64,000 bases of DNA from the IMG/VR virus record IMGVR_UViG_3300023174_000053, positions 62,001-126,000 of that record. The stretch is one strand, 5' to 3'. A program made the position numbers and the translations under genes. Shown here in pieces: positions 46,492-55,205 of the stretch. Every line of letters starts with the position of its first letter. Positions within the stretch are counted from its first letter, which is position 1. A model generated the notes under the pieces. It saw only the letters and a program-made list of their open reading frames with translations. It made no database searches and was not told the origin of the DNA. The DNA is from a virus.

Positions 46492-48867
46492 TTAAACAGT
46501 ACCGATAATTTCTTCAAAACTAACTCCTGTGCGAGTAGCAACAAAAGTCAATCCGATAAAGTTGATTGTTCTTGCGGGTTTGATGTAGATATCAGCTTTG
46601 AACTGATTTCCATCAATAACATCAGGTGTGTTGTTTGACTCATCGCAGACAACAACGAAATCAGTAATACCTCGTTTTGACTTCACATCACGGAGATAAG
46701 GTTCAACGATATTGATAAAGTTTGCTCTGGTGATTGTATCATTAAACTCAAAGAGTTGTGCTCTTGCTGCACTTTCAATTGATGATTCAAGTGTGAGGAA
46801 TAAACGACGAACGTTAATTCTATCAAAAGCTGAGACATATGAAAGAGCAGTCCTATCACCAAATAGAATAATACCAGCACCAGGAGAGAAGATGATTGGA
46901 TTAATTCTATTAGGATAAAGAATATCTCTTTGTGCTTGTGAAGGATTGTAAGCAAGTTTAACTGCGTTATTGAGTGCTCCTCTGCTCGCACCAGCAGGTG
47001 AGAACCAAGGATACTGATTGATTGATGTTCTAGCCATCAATCCAGCAACGTCAGCATTACAAGCAACATATCTGAACTGATTGTTAAATCTATCATAAAT
47101 GTACTTATAACCAGTATCAAATACTGCATAAGATGATGAATTTAATGGGCCAAAGAAATTAAAAATATTATTAGTTTGAGTATCAGAGTTTGCTATATTA
47201 ACAACACCGTCTTTATGTGGTGAAATGGTAGCAACACAGTCCTTACGAACATCTGCGATTGCGATTAATTCATTTGCCTTTGCTTGTGATTCTTGAATTG
47301 TAGTACCACCAGAAGGACCACCAATCAAAAAGTCAATTTTGTATTCTGCTGGATTTGTGAAGTTTCTGTAAGCACTAATTACATCTGATAAACCAACTGA
47401 ATAACCACCAACACTACTAACTCCAGAATAATCTTTACCACCAGTTAAATTGTAGATAGATGCTCCAATACAATTGAATGTATTGCTTTGTGCTGCTAGA
47501 CCCCACGTAGTATTAGATGCTGATGCGACACCCGATACTGTTGAGAACTTTGTTTTATTTCCAGTTGGAGCAAGTCCAGGGAAAATATATTGTGAATTAT
47601 TAGCAATAATATCTTTATAGTAATTTGCTTCTGCTGGAGAAATCTTCGCATCAAATGCTTTGGATAGATTTGTATATTTTTCTAAAATATTTCCAGCAGT
47701 ACCAGTTACTGCTCCAGTATCATCAACAACAACGACGTGAAGTTCATCATTTCTTCCACTTCTTTCGGAAGCATATTGAGATGTTCTTGGTCTTGGTGCG
47801 ATATTTTTCCAATAAACAGTAGCATTCGTTAATCCTAATGTTTGTTCATTATACCAATCAGATGCTGTTGCCGTGCGACCACTAGATGCAATACCAAGAA
47901 CCGCAAGTTCTACTGTTCCTGATGCTGCTGCTGCTGTACTTATACCAATTGAATTTGCAGTAGATCCAAGTCCAACATAAGTTGTATCTACTGGAATAAA
48001 AGAGTTACCTCCAGATACTTCAACAATAAACTGACCCGTAGCAATACCAGTGGGAACAGTACTGACATTTATTGATGTCGAACCACTAGAAATTGTACCT
48101 GTAAATCTTGCAGTTGAGGTTTCTATTTTAACAAAAGCACCACTATTGTCTATAATTCTAATAGTTTGATCGTTAGTAAAAGCACTTACACTTCCTTCCG
48201 AATAAGAAGTTTCAGTAAATATACTTGAACCAGAACCAGTTTTTGCAGTAATTTTTACATCAATTGAACCAGCATTAACTTTGGTAATAATACCTTTAAG
48301 AGTTCCTGATTCTGTTGTTGTTGTTCCAATACCAGCAACTGATTGAGAGAAAGCAGCAGTAACAGCATATCCAACTGCATTAGTCAATCCAGCAGTTCCA
48401 ATTGCAATTCTTTGGTCTGCTGCGGCATCAATAACACAAACCTTCAAGTTATTTGCCCAAGAACCTGGGTTTCTAGCAGCCCAAGCCCAATCAGTAGCAG
48501 TGGTATAACTATTATTATAATTTTCAGTTGATTTAATTTTAACTGTAGTTCCTGCGGTAGAACCAATCCCAGTAGAATTTGCGTTGTTTAATGCTGTTCC
48601 ATCACATCTTACAACTCTCAAAATACCACCGTAAGAAAGATATGAAGAAGCACCTAACCAATATTCATATTGTGCGTCTGAAGAAATTGGTTTTCCAAAT
48701 GTATTGAGTAAATCATTCTCTGTTTCAATTAAAATAGGAACATTGACTGGACCCTTTTGGAAAGGACCAGCAATAGCTCCAACTTGATTGTTTGCTGCGG
48801 TAATTCCACCAACAGTCAAATCAACTTCTCTTATTCTGACTCCTGGTGATACTAAATTTAACGCCAT
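46492..48867 (-). CDS. 18: tail sheath protein (T4 gp18)
   Basis: A 791-residue contractile sheath subunit. The N-terminus SPGVRIREVDLTVGGI and AGPFQKGPVNVPILIETENDLLNTFG, and the C-terminal region (RTALSYVSAFDRINVRRLF, FEFNDTITRANFINIVEPYLRDV) are the conserved sheath core. It is longer than T4 gp18 (659), with a Gly/Thr/Ser-rich insertion at about 140-340 (SGSTSINVSTVPTGIATGQF) of the same style as insertions in gp14 and other virion proteins. Those loops should lie on the tail exterior. A TATAAATA box precedes it. Confidence 0.96.
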   Translation of the reverse strand: MALNLVSPGVRIREVDLTVGGITAANNQVGAIAGPFQKGPVNVPILIETENDLLNTFGKPISSDAQYEYWLGASSYLSYGGILRVVRCDGTALNNANSTGIGSTAGTTVKIKSTENYNNSYTTATDWAWAARNPGSWANNLKVCVIDAAADQRIAIGTAGLTNAVGYAVTAAFSQSVAGIGTTTTESGTLKGIITKVNAGSIDVKITAKTGSGSSIFTETSYSEGSVSAFTNDQTIRIIDNSGAFVKIETSTARFTGTISSGSTSINVSTVPTGIATGQFIVEVSGGNSFIPVDTTYVGLGSTANSIGISTAAAASGTVELAVLGIASSGRTATASDWYNEQTLGLTNATVYWKNIAPRPRTSQYASERSGRNDELHVVVVDDTGAVTGTAGNILEKYTNLSKAFDAKISPAEANYYKDIIANNSQYIFPGLAPTGNKTKFSTVSGVASASNTTWGLAAQSNTFNCIGASIYNLTGGKDYSGVSSVGGYSVGLSDVISAYRNFTNPAEYKIDFLIGGPSGGTTIQESQAKANELIAIADVRKDCVATISPHKDGVVNIANSDTQTNNIFNFFGPLNSSSYAVFDTGYKYIYDRFNNQFRYVACNADVAGLMARTSINQYPWFSPAGASRGALNNAVKLAYNPSQAQRDILYPNRINPIIFSPGAGIILFGDRTALSYVSAFDRINVRRLFLTLESSIESAARAQLFEFNDTITRANFINIVEPYLRDVKSKRGITDFVVVCDESNNTPDVIDGNQFKADIYIKPARTINFIGLTFVATRTGVSFEEIIGTV

Positions 48868-48905
48868 CTGTTTCCCCTCGTGAAGAAGTTCATTTTGCCT
48901 AAAAG

Positions 48906-48913
48906 TATTTATA
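48906..48913 (-). promoter_or_regulatory. late promoter TATAAATA before gp18
   Basis: Perfect late box 38 bases upstream of the gp18 ATG. Confidence 0.75.
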
Positions 48914-48952
48914 AATTGTTATTCTTCAAATGGGGAAACAATACGTGAACAA

Positions 48953-49186
48953 TTACCAGTCTGGGTATTGAGAATCTATAGATTTTTGTGATTGTTTTTT
49001 TCTACTATTGATAATTCTATTCACAGTACATTCTTTACATTCATATGAATAAGCAGAGGGGAATCCTCTTCTATTTTTTCTAGTCAAATAAAAATCATTT
49101 AGTAAATCTTTTTTTATTTTACAAGTTCTACATTTTCTTTCTTTGAAGAGTAAATTATCCAATTCAAGTTCTTCTTCAAACTTCAT
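48953..49186 (-). CDS. zinc-ribbon protein, possible remnant of an endonuclease VII-type domain
   Basis: A 77-residue protein. ATG overlaps the gp17 stop (TAATG). It has CRTCKIKKDLLNDFYLTRKN followed by YECKECTVNRI, i.e. two C-x-x-C knuckles about 25 residues apart. The pattern C-x-x-C-x(3)-K-x(3)-(D/E)-F-Y ... C-x-x-C is the N-terminal zinc module of endonuclease VII/HNH-type phage resolvases. No HNH core follows: the protein ends 20 residues later. It may be a stand-alone zinc ribbon that assists terminase or a decayed nuclease. Confidence 0.65.
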   Translation of the reverse strand: MKFEEELELDNLLFKERKCRTCKIKKDLLNDFYLTRKNRRGFPSAYSYECKECTVNRIINSRKKQSQKSIDSQYPDW

Positions 49187-50835
49187 TATTGATATTCCCA
49201 CATAAAAGATCTATCCCCATACTCATCCAAATGCCACCTATCACCGTCATTATCAACAAATGATGTATCATCACTCAATCCATCAGACATAAAACCAAAT
49301 GGAGCCATATCTTGTTCGATTTGATCTTTTTGGTCTTCGTATATTCTTTTACGAACATCATTATCAGTCATCTCCTTGAAATAATCCTGAACGACTAACC
49401 AAGCAAAAATCACAAGACACATCGCAAGGTCATCATTACATCCTTCTTCTGCTTCAAATGATTGACTTTTTTGAATAAAAGTTGTTAGTTCACTAATAAT
49501 ATCATAATCTTTAATGACTAACTTATCATCTTCAATAATTGTTTTTAGGTTAGAGCATCCAACTTTTTTAACTGTTTTGGACATTTTAATTCCAAGTTGA
49601 GTTTTCTTACCAGAAAAACCCTGACCAACCATTTGACCTGCTCTTCCTCTCATTGAACACATCAAAATATTATCATATTCCAAATCATAATGAAGAATAC
49701 TTGAAACTTGCTCTCCGATATCATTTACTTCGGCAAGAACAAATGCTTTGTTGTATGCTTTTGCTATATCGTGAATGATATTTGGAAAAAGCATAGGTTT
49801 AATTTCATTGTTTCGATATTTTGCGACTACCTTGTATGGGAATTGACTAATATCAAATACAATAAAAGCAGAGTAATCATTACTCATTCCACGAGATACG
49901 TCCACAGTCATTAGATATGTGTGTTTTTCGATTGGATCTTCATAGACATCCATTCCTTTGCTTCTATTAAGTGGATCATCATAAACCATCATTCTAAGTT
50001 TTGATGGAGTAATCAAAGTATCAACAGACCCCAAGAATTCACACTCAAACTCTTGTGTAAACTGTCGTTCAGAAGTATTCGCAATAGTTTGTCGTTTCCA
50101 CTCTGCGTCCCTTCCAGGCACCGCAGACCAATGAACTTCTAGTGGAATATAACCATTCTTTCCTCTTTCCGCATCGTGCCAGAGTTTATAAAACATATTC
50201 ATCCCATTTGGAGTTGAGATGATAATAACTTTTGTACTCGTTCCTGAAGAAATGGTAGGATATACAGAAGAGAAAAACTGTTCTGCGATGTGATTTGGAA
50301 TGAACGCAAATTCATCCAAGAAAATAATATTGAAAGAGTTTCCTCGAACAGCAGATGATGATGTGGATGCTGCTACAATTTTGGATCCATTTTCAAGTTC
50401 CAAAGAACCTTTATTCCAAGAACCAACACCTTGCTGTAACCACTTTGGTAAATTTTCATAAGACAGTTGTAATCTACCTAAAAGTTCTCTTGCTGTTTCT
50501 GCTTTGTTTGCTAGAATTGCAATTCTTATATTATCATTGAATAAAGCATAATGAAGAAGATAAGAAACAACAGTAGTAGATTTTCCTGTCTGTCTTGGAA
50601 GTTTTGCGATATTAAATCTATTTTGATGAAAGTTTGTAATTAGTTCTTCTTGGAAATCATACATATCAAACGGAACCAATCCGTGATCCAAAGAAACAAT
50701 TTTCACATAATTTTTTGCAAAATGAATTGGGTCACTTTTGCATTTTAAGTATTCTTGAATTTGGTCTGTAGTAAATTCAATTTGGACGTTTTCCGCTTTT
50801 AAGTTTGGATTGCCCTTATAATGTTTATCAATCAT
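49186..50835 (-). CDS. 17: large terminase (T4 gp17)
   Basis: A 549-residue packaging motor. The ATPase has an adenine-binding Q motif (FDMYDFQEELI), Walker A LPRQTGKST, Walker B NIIFLDEFAF and a coupling motif (IISTPNG). The C-terminal RNase H-like headful nuclease starts at TVDVSRGMSNDYSAF and includes LAEVNDIG and CNDDLAMCLVIFAW. It cuts concatemers and pumps DNA through gp20. The ATG overlaps the stop of the 60-residue gene (ATGA). Confidence 0.97.
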   Translation of the reverse strand: MIDKHYKGNPNLKAENVQIEFTTDQIQEYLKCKSDPIHFAKNYVKIVSLDHGLVPFDMYDFQEELITNFHQNRFNIAKLPRQTGKSTTVVSYLLHYALFNDNIRIAILANKAETARELLGRLQLSYENLPKWLQQGVGSWNKGSLELENGSKIVAASTSSSAVRGNSFNIIFLDEFAFIPNHIAEQFFSSVYPTISSGTSTKVIIISTPNGMNMFYKLWHDAERGKNGYIPLEVHWSAVPGRDAEWKRQTIANTSERQFTQEFECEFLGSVDTLITPSKLRMMVYDDPLNRSKGMDVYEDPIEKHTYLMTVDVSRGMSNDYSAFIVFDISQFPYKVVAKYRNNEIKPMLFPNIIHDIAKAYNKAFVLAEVNDIGEQVSSILHYDLEYDNILMCSMRGRAGQMVGQGFSGKKTQLGIKMSKTVKKVGCSNLKTIIEDDKLVIKDYDIISELTTFIQKSQSFEAEEGCNDDLAMCLVIFAWLVVQDYFKEMTDNDVRKRIYEDQKDQIEQDMAPFGFMSDGLSDDTSFVDNDGDRWHLDEYGDRSFMWEYQ

Positions 50836-51014
50836 AAATTAATAGCCATACTTGCGACTGTTTCTTGTTGTTTGAAATAAAGTTTTACATAAGATTTTGA
50901 TATATTCTTCAAAAGTTCTACATCATCGCAAGAATCAATTTCCCTAGAAATTTTTTCATATTCAAAAATCTTAGAAAGATTATCTAATTTAATATCATTT
51001 GGATCCATTTTCAT
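50832..51014 (-). CDS. small conserved protein upstream of gp17
   Basis: A 60-residue helical protein, MKMDPNDIKLDNLSKIFEYEKISREIDSC in outline, then DVELLKNISKSYVKLYFKQQE. Two amphipathic helices predicted to pair. It overlaps the head-protein gene before it by 20 bases and gp17 by four bases, so it is translated with terminase. Start may be Met1 or Met3. Function unknown; a terminase cofactor is a guess from position. Confidence 0.65.
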   Translation of the reverse strand: MKMDPNDIKLDNLSKIFEYEKISREIDSCDDVELLKNISKSYVKLYFKQQETVASMAINL

Positions 51015-52311
51015 TTCCTGTGAATAGTAAAGGTTTTGTTGGGTCTTTTACGGATGGATTGTATGATAAAACAATCGCACCAGGATATATTTTTCTTACT
51101 TCAAAAGTGACCTGATCTTTTGGAGGTCTAGCAAATTGCGGGAAAAACATTTGAGCTGAAATATATTTTCCTCTCCAATTTAACAGAATACTATAAGTAG
51201 ATCCACGAGACTGTATCCGTGTATATATTTCTTGAATATTTTTTAAATTTTTCATCTTTTTATAATTATATTTTTCTTTCATATGGGATGAAAAAATATT
51301 ATGAATTATTTCCTTTGTATGATCGTGTGGTTCTACGGCAAAAGAATATGCTCTCCAAAATTCAGGTCCATGTTTACATACGTGCATATGTTCCATTTTT
51401 TTACATTTTGGGCAATACCTTTCTTCTCCTCCATAAATGGGAGTGTCCCATTCATACGCAAGAGCATCAGTACTTTCCGATTTCGTTCCCCAACTATCGG
51501 CACCGACTTTGCGACATTTGACAAGTGCTCCAGAAGCATATGCAGAAGGCCAAACTTTATATCTTGATTTTACTTTTTTATAGCAAGCGTCTTTTTCACC
51601 AGCAGATTCATTTGTGGCAACCATTTTTGCCTTACCTTTTCTATCTGGATTTGGGTCTTCTCTTCTTTTTCTTCTTGCTGCTGTGTCTTCTTCCTCATCT
51701 GACATATTTGCAGCCATTTTTGATGAACCACATTTTGGTTTAGTAGTTTGTCCTGGTTGACGGGCACAAGGAGCACCAGCAAACTTTCCACCAATTTGAG
51801 TCCATCCTTTTACTTTTTTTCCTGTTTTTGGATTTGTTCCACTTGATTTCGCAAACCAATCATGGAGAGATTCATCTCCAGATGCAGTTTCTTCACTAAC
51901 ACCTTTCATTCTTTCTGGTTTAATTAAATCAATAATTTCTAAAAATGTATTTCCGTTTGCATCTTCAATCGTAACTGTTTCCTTTACATCTTTGAACTTT
52001 TTGTGTTCTTTTTTCGCACTTGCTTCCATTTTTTTGAGACGAGTATAATAATCTGGTATTTCATCGAGATGCTGAAGAGAAATATAAGTTGCTAATGTTT
52101 TATTTTTTGTATGTTCGTGCTCAATAGGAATTCCCATCTTAAGTTGTTTTTCAATAAAAGACACTTCTAAACGGTGCTTTGTCGCAATTGCTTCAACCGT
52201 TTTGTGTGGTTTTACTTTAGGGCACTTTGCTTTTCCGTGAGTGGGACAATCCATTCCTTTTGGACTTCCATTACAACTTGCCTCTAAAATAAATTCCTGA
52301 AAAGTTTTCAT
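50995..52311 (-). CDS. internal-head-protein candidate with T4 capsid-targeting leader
   Basis: A 438-residue protein. MKTFQEFILEA differs from the T4 IPIII leader MKTYQEFIAEA at only two of 11 positions; prohead-protease cleavage is expected after Glu10. Cysteine/lysine-rich sequence follows (CPTHGKAKCPKVKPHK). Next comes a helical domain with EHEHTKNKTLATYISLQHLDE and YYTRLKKMEA that I associate with DUF5661. A basic Lys/Arg linker precedes CYKKVKSRYKVWPSAYASGA, a small domain seen in other phage head proteins, and a zinc-knuckle-like CPKCKKMEHMHVCKHG. It lies between gp16 and gp17. It probably enters the prohead and is ejected with the DNA. Confidence 0.75.
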   Translation of the reverse strand: MKTFQEFILEASCNGSPKGMDCPTHGKAKCPKVKPHKTVEAIATKHRLEVSFIEKQLKMGIPIEHEHTKNKTLATYISLQHLDEIPDYYTRLKKMEASAKKEHKKFKDVKETVTIEDANGNTFLEIIDLIKPERMKGVSEETASGDESLHDWFAKSSGTNPKTGKKVKGWTQIGGKFAGAPCARQPGQTTKPKCGSSKMAANMSDEEEDTAARRKRREDPNPDRKGKAKMVATNESAGEKDACYKKVKSRYKVWPSAYASGALVKCRKVGADSWGTKSESTDALAYEWDTPIYGGEERYCPKCKKMEHMHVCKHGPEFWRAYSFAVEPHDHTKEIIHNIFSSHMKEKYNYKKMKNLKNIQEIYTRIQSRGSTYSILLNWRGKYISAQMFFPQFARPPKDQVTFEVRKIYPGAIVLSYNPSVKDPTKPLLFTGNENGSK

Positions 52312-52325
52312 TAGAAATTTTTTAA

Positions 52326-52748
52326 TTATTTAGAGTCCATTAGACCTTTCTTCAATAATTTTTGAAGGTCTGCTGTGGAACCAATAAAAACAGAATTATT
52401 AACGGTAGAAGGACCTCTATTGTCTTCTTCTTTCAGTTTCTTCATCTTGTGTTGTAGATCAATCAACTTATCAGTCACATCACCAACATTTTTAATTAAC
52501 TGACCTGCTACTTCATATGCTCTTGGACTATCACTTTGTTGTGCTAAATCCATAATACTATCAATTGCTTCTTGTCCTTTTTCAATTAGTGAATATAGAT
52601 TTCCTCTTGTATATTCATAATCCTTATCACTCTCTTCCCCAGAAGTCGGTCTTGCTATTGCTTCTTTTGATTTTTTTACAATCTCTTTTGATACAGAAGT
52701 TGCTTCTATCTCTAATGCTTCATCTATATTTTCGAATTTACTTTTCAT
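52326..52748 (-). CDS. 16: small terminase (T4 gp16)
   Basis: A 140-residue ring-forming regulator of gp17. The central helical hairpin GQEAIDSIMDLAQQSDSPRAYEVAGQLIKNVGDV is diagnostic (T4 gp16 has the same P-R-A-Y-E-V-A core). A variable N-terminal helix and a C-terminal segment (VFIGSTADLQKLLKKG) flank it. ATG overlaps the gp15 stop (ATGA). Confidence 0.93.
   Translation of the reverse strand: MKSKFENIDEALEIEATSVSKEIVKKSKEAIARPTSGEESDKDYEYTRGNLYSLIEKGQEAIDSIMDLAQQSDSPRAYEVAGQLIKNVGDVTDKLIDLQHKMKKLKEEDNRGPSTVNNSVFIGSTADLQKLLKKGLMDSK
52327..52333 (-). promoter_or_regulatory. late-type promoter box CTAAATA
   Basis: CTAAATAAT overlaps the gp16 stop, 16 bases upstream of the internal-head-protein candidate. 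Confidence 0.45.
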
Positions 52749-53803
52749 AATGATACATCAATCCCCTTTGTTGTACTGTAAACTTTACCATCACCAAAAT
52801 CAAAACGAGATTCACTAAATCCAAAATCATCGTCCATTTCAACTAATTCATTATCTGCTGTTGTAATTACATCAATTGAATCACCTTCATTGTGAGATTC
52901 AATTGATGTACCGTCTTGTCCTCTTAATACAGTTAAAATATTTCCAGAAATATTTTTGATATACATTTCCTCATTACTAATCATAATATAAGAATTATTA
53001 ACCAAGGATACAGCACTTGAAACATTAAATGCAGTTACTTTATCATCAATATTTTCAGCAAGTGTTGTGGTGTTGTCGTTATTGTAATCCTTAATTGCTC
53101 TTGGAGTAGCAGTATATCTCAATTGTCTTGATGCATTCTTTGTATCTGTATTTGTATAATAATCAACTTGGACTTTTTTGATTATTCCATCTGTACTGTC
53201 TGGAATTGGACCAAACAGATATGTTTTTGCTGTAAAGTTTAAAGTATATACCAAAGCTCTTCTTTCTTTGTAATCACTTTCATAATTATCTTCCATACTA
53301 ATTCCTTCCAAAATTACAGGAACATCCTTTTTTTCACCTATTGATGAAATCAAATTGATTGTTAATGAAAAACTTGGTTGAAATGCTGGAAGAATTTGTT
53401 CTACAATTTGAAGCATATCATCATTCAACTTAGTCATAATACTAAGTTGAAAACCAATATTATAAGGAACAGGCATAAAAACTTTAACTTGTTCTGTTCT
53501 ATCGGTAGTTTTTATTGCCTTGAATGTTTGCATAGCAGAAACTTTTCTGCTGCTATCATATTTCAAACTCGTCATCTCAAAAGACATTCGAGGAAGAGTC
53601 ATCGCAACTCTTTTTCTCAAATCTGGTTTTTGTTCTACTCTTGCTAAAAACTTTTGAATTGGACCATAAGCAATAGGAACTTTTATAAAACTATAATCAG
53701 TACCATCCTGCTCCTCGTGCTTAATGTACACTTCATTAAAAAGTGTACCAAAAGCAATGATGGTTTTTCTGATTATTTCATTGTAACTATAAGTTCCTAA
53801 CAT
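52745..53803 (-). CDS. 15: tail sheath terminator/stabiliser (T4 gp15)
   Basis: A 352-residue protein. The N-terminal 220 residues match gp15: YSYNEIIRKTIIAFGTLFNEVYIKH, KVPIAYGPIQKFLARVEQ, RMSFEMTSLKYDSSRK and MPVPYNIGFQLSIMTK. gp15 hexamers cap the tube and sheath and join the head. It is about 80 residues longer than T4 gp15. The extra C-terminal part contains a module (YIMISNEEMYIKNISGN, LTVLRGQDGTS, SHNEGDSI) that recurs in the giant virion protein. Confidence 0.92.
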   Translation of the reverse strand: MLGTYSYNEIIRKTIIAFGTLFNEVYIKHEEQDGTDYSFIKVPIAYGPIQKFLARVEQKPDLRKRVAMTLPRMSFEMTSLKYDSSRKVSAMQTFKAIKTTDRTEQVKVFMPVPYNIGFQLSIMTKLNDDMLQIVEQILPAFQPSFSLTINLISSIGEKKDVPVILEGISMEDNYESDYKERRALVYTLNFTAKTYLFGPIPDSTDGIIKKVQVDYYTNTDTKNASRQLRYTATPRAIKDYNNDNTTTLAENIDDKVTAFNVSSAVSLVNNSYIMISNEEMYIKNISGNILTVLRGQDGTSIESHNEGDSIDVITTADNELVEMDDDFGFSESRFDFGDGKVYSTTKGIDVSL

Positions 53804-53822
53804 AACAATAGAGTTTATTAAT

Positions 53823-53829
53823 TATTTAG
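53823..53829 (-). promoter_or_regulatory. late-type promoter box CTAAATA before gp15
   Basis: CTAAATAAT overlapping the gp14 stop, 20 bases upstream of the gp15 ATG. Confidence 0.5.
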
Positions 53830-55205
53830 TAATTACCAAACGGGTTCTTCTGCGAAAAGTCAACAATACCATCTGCTTCATCTTCAATTTCAATATTTTC
53901 AGAATAGGGGTCATATTCATCAAATGTATTGATTGAATATACTTTATGTGTTGCTGCTGCACCAACTATCAGTTCACCATTAGCAAAGTTTCCACCAACT
54001 ATTGAAACTTTAAGTACTCTAGTATCCGCATCCCAATCTTTTACATATCCAGTAGTTCCAGTCGAAACACCTCTAACTGATTCATTAAACTCAAAATTAC
54101 CAGTAGATATTCCAATAGGACTTGTAAGTGTAATTGTTGGGTTAACAGTATATCCAGCACCAGCATTAGTGTAACGAATTGCTGTTACAATTCCAGTAAC
54201 TGTTAAGACTGCTTCTGCTGCTGCGTTTACTCCTCCAGCAGGAGCAGTAGATATAGAAACAATAGGAGCAGATGAATATTGACTTCCGCCAGAAGTAATA
54301 TTTACAATTCCCAAAGTTCTAGAAGCAAGAACAGCAGTAGCAATTCCACCAGAACCAGATTGACCTACAATTGTAACTGATGGTATTTGTGTATAACCAG
54401 CACCAGGATTAACCACAAGAATTCTACTAATCGAATCTCCAGTTCTTCCTGTTTTGCTAGTCATAATAGCAACTGCAGTAGCATCTGTTCCTCCTACTGG
54501 TGCTTTTGTGATTTGAATAGTTGGTGTAGACAGATATCCAGTTCCATCATTAATCAAATCAATATATTGGACTGATTTGTTTAATGTAGAAGCAATAGAA
54601 ACCGTAGCAGTTGCTCTGATTGCAGTATCTTTAACCATATTAATGGTTTGGATATAACCAAAATCTTGAACTGACCTATCAACTTCATCGATTCCAGTAT
54701 CAATAAGTTCATCTTCGTATCTGAAGATTTCACATCTCAGTTCATAAACATAAAGATTGTTTAACTGATAAAATGGAACTTTTCCTTCAACATATTTGAT
54801 TTCAAAAAGACCATTATCAATTGGAAGATAAATTAAATCTCCCTCTTGTGGTCTTGTGGCAACTTTAATATCTGGATCATCCAATATAAATGGAGATATA
54901 AAATCTTCGTATCTTTCCTTTGAAATGATAAGAGTTAGTTCATCACTTGTTTTCACACCAAATTTTGATAAAATATCTCCTTGTCCCCCAAATCCATTAA
55001 AATTTGAAATATATGCTTCAATTCTAAAACTATCATCAAATTTTGATACTAAAACTTCTTTAATAATAGTTTTTTCATTAATTAACTGTCTGGGCATATA
55101 AACAACATCTTGCCCATACATTTTTAGTTGTTCATTAATTAAATCCTGAACAAGTCTTTGTTCACTGGAAGAACCTCCCAGAAAATAGGGATTTAGTGGT
55201 GCCAT
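53826..55205 (-). CDS. 14: neck protein (T4 gp14) with repeat insertion
   Basis: A 459-residue head-completion protein that seals the filled head with gp13. The N-terminal 200 residues (NPYFLGGSSSEQRLVQDLI, DVVYMPRQLINEKTIIKEVL, FNGFGGQGDILSKFG) and the last 70 are the gp14 core. Residues about 205-390 are an insertion of four beta-type repeats with the phrase G-(T/A)-G-Y-x(3)-P-(T/S)-(I/V)-(Q/T)-(I/V), for example GTGYLSTPTIQI, GAGYTQIPSVTI and GAGYTVNPTITL. This doubles the length relative to T4 gp14 (256) and should project from the neck. The TAATG overlap couples it to gp13. Confidence 0.9.
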   Translation of the reverse strand: MAPLNPYFLGGSSSEQRLVQDLINEQLKMYGQDVVYMPRQLINEKTIIKEVLVSKFDDSFRIEAYISNFNGFGGQGDILSKFGVKTSDELTLIISKERYEDFISPFILDDPDIKVATRPQEGDLIYLPIDNGLFEIKYVEGKVPFYQLNNLYVYELRCEIFRYEDELIDTGIDEVDRSVQDFGYIQTINMVKDTAIRATATVSIASTLNKSVQYIDLINDGTGYLSTPTIQITKAPVGGTDATAVAIMTSKTGRTGDSISRILVVNPGAGYTQIPSVTIVGQSGSGGIATAVLASRTLGIVNITSGGSQYSSAPIVSISTAPAGGVNAAAEAVLTVTGIVTAIRYTNAGAGYTVNPTITLTSPIGISTGNFEFNESVRGVSTGTTGYVKDWDADTRVLKVSIVGGNFANGELIVGAAATHKVYSINTFDEYDPYSENIEIEDEADGIVDFSQKNPFGNY

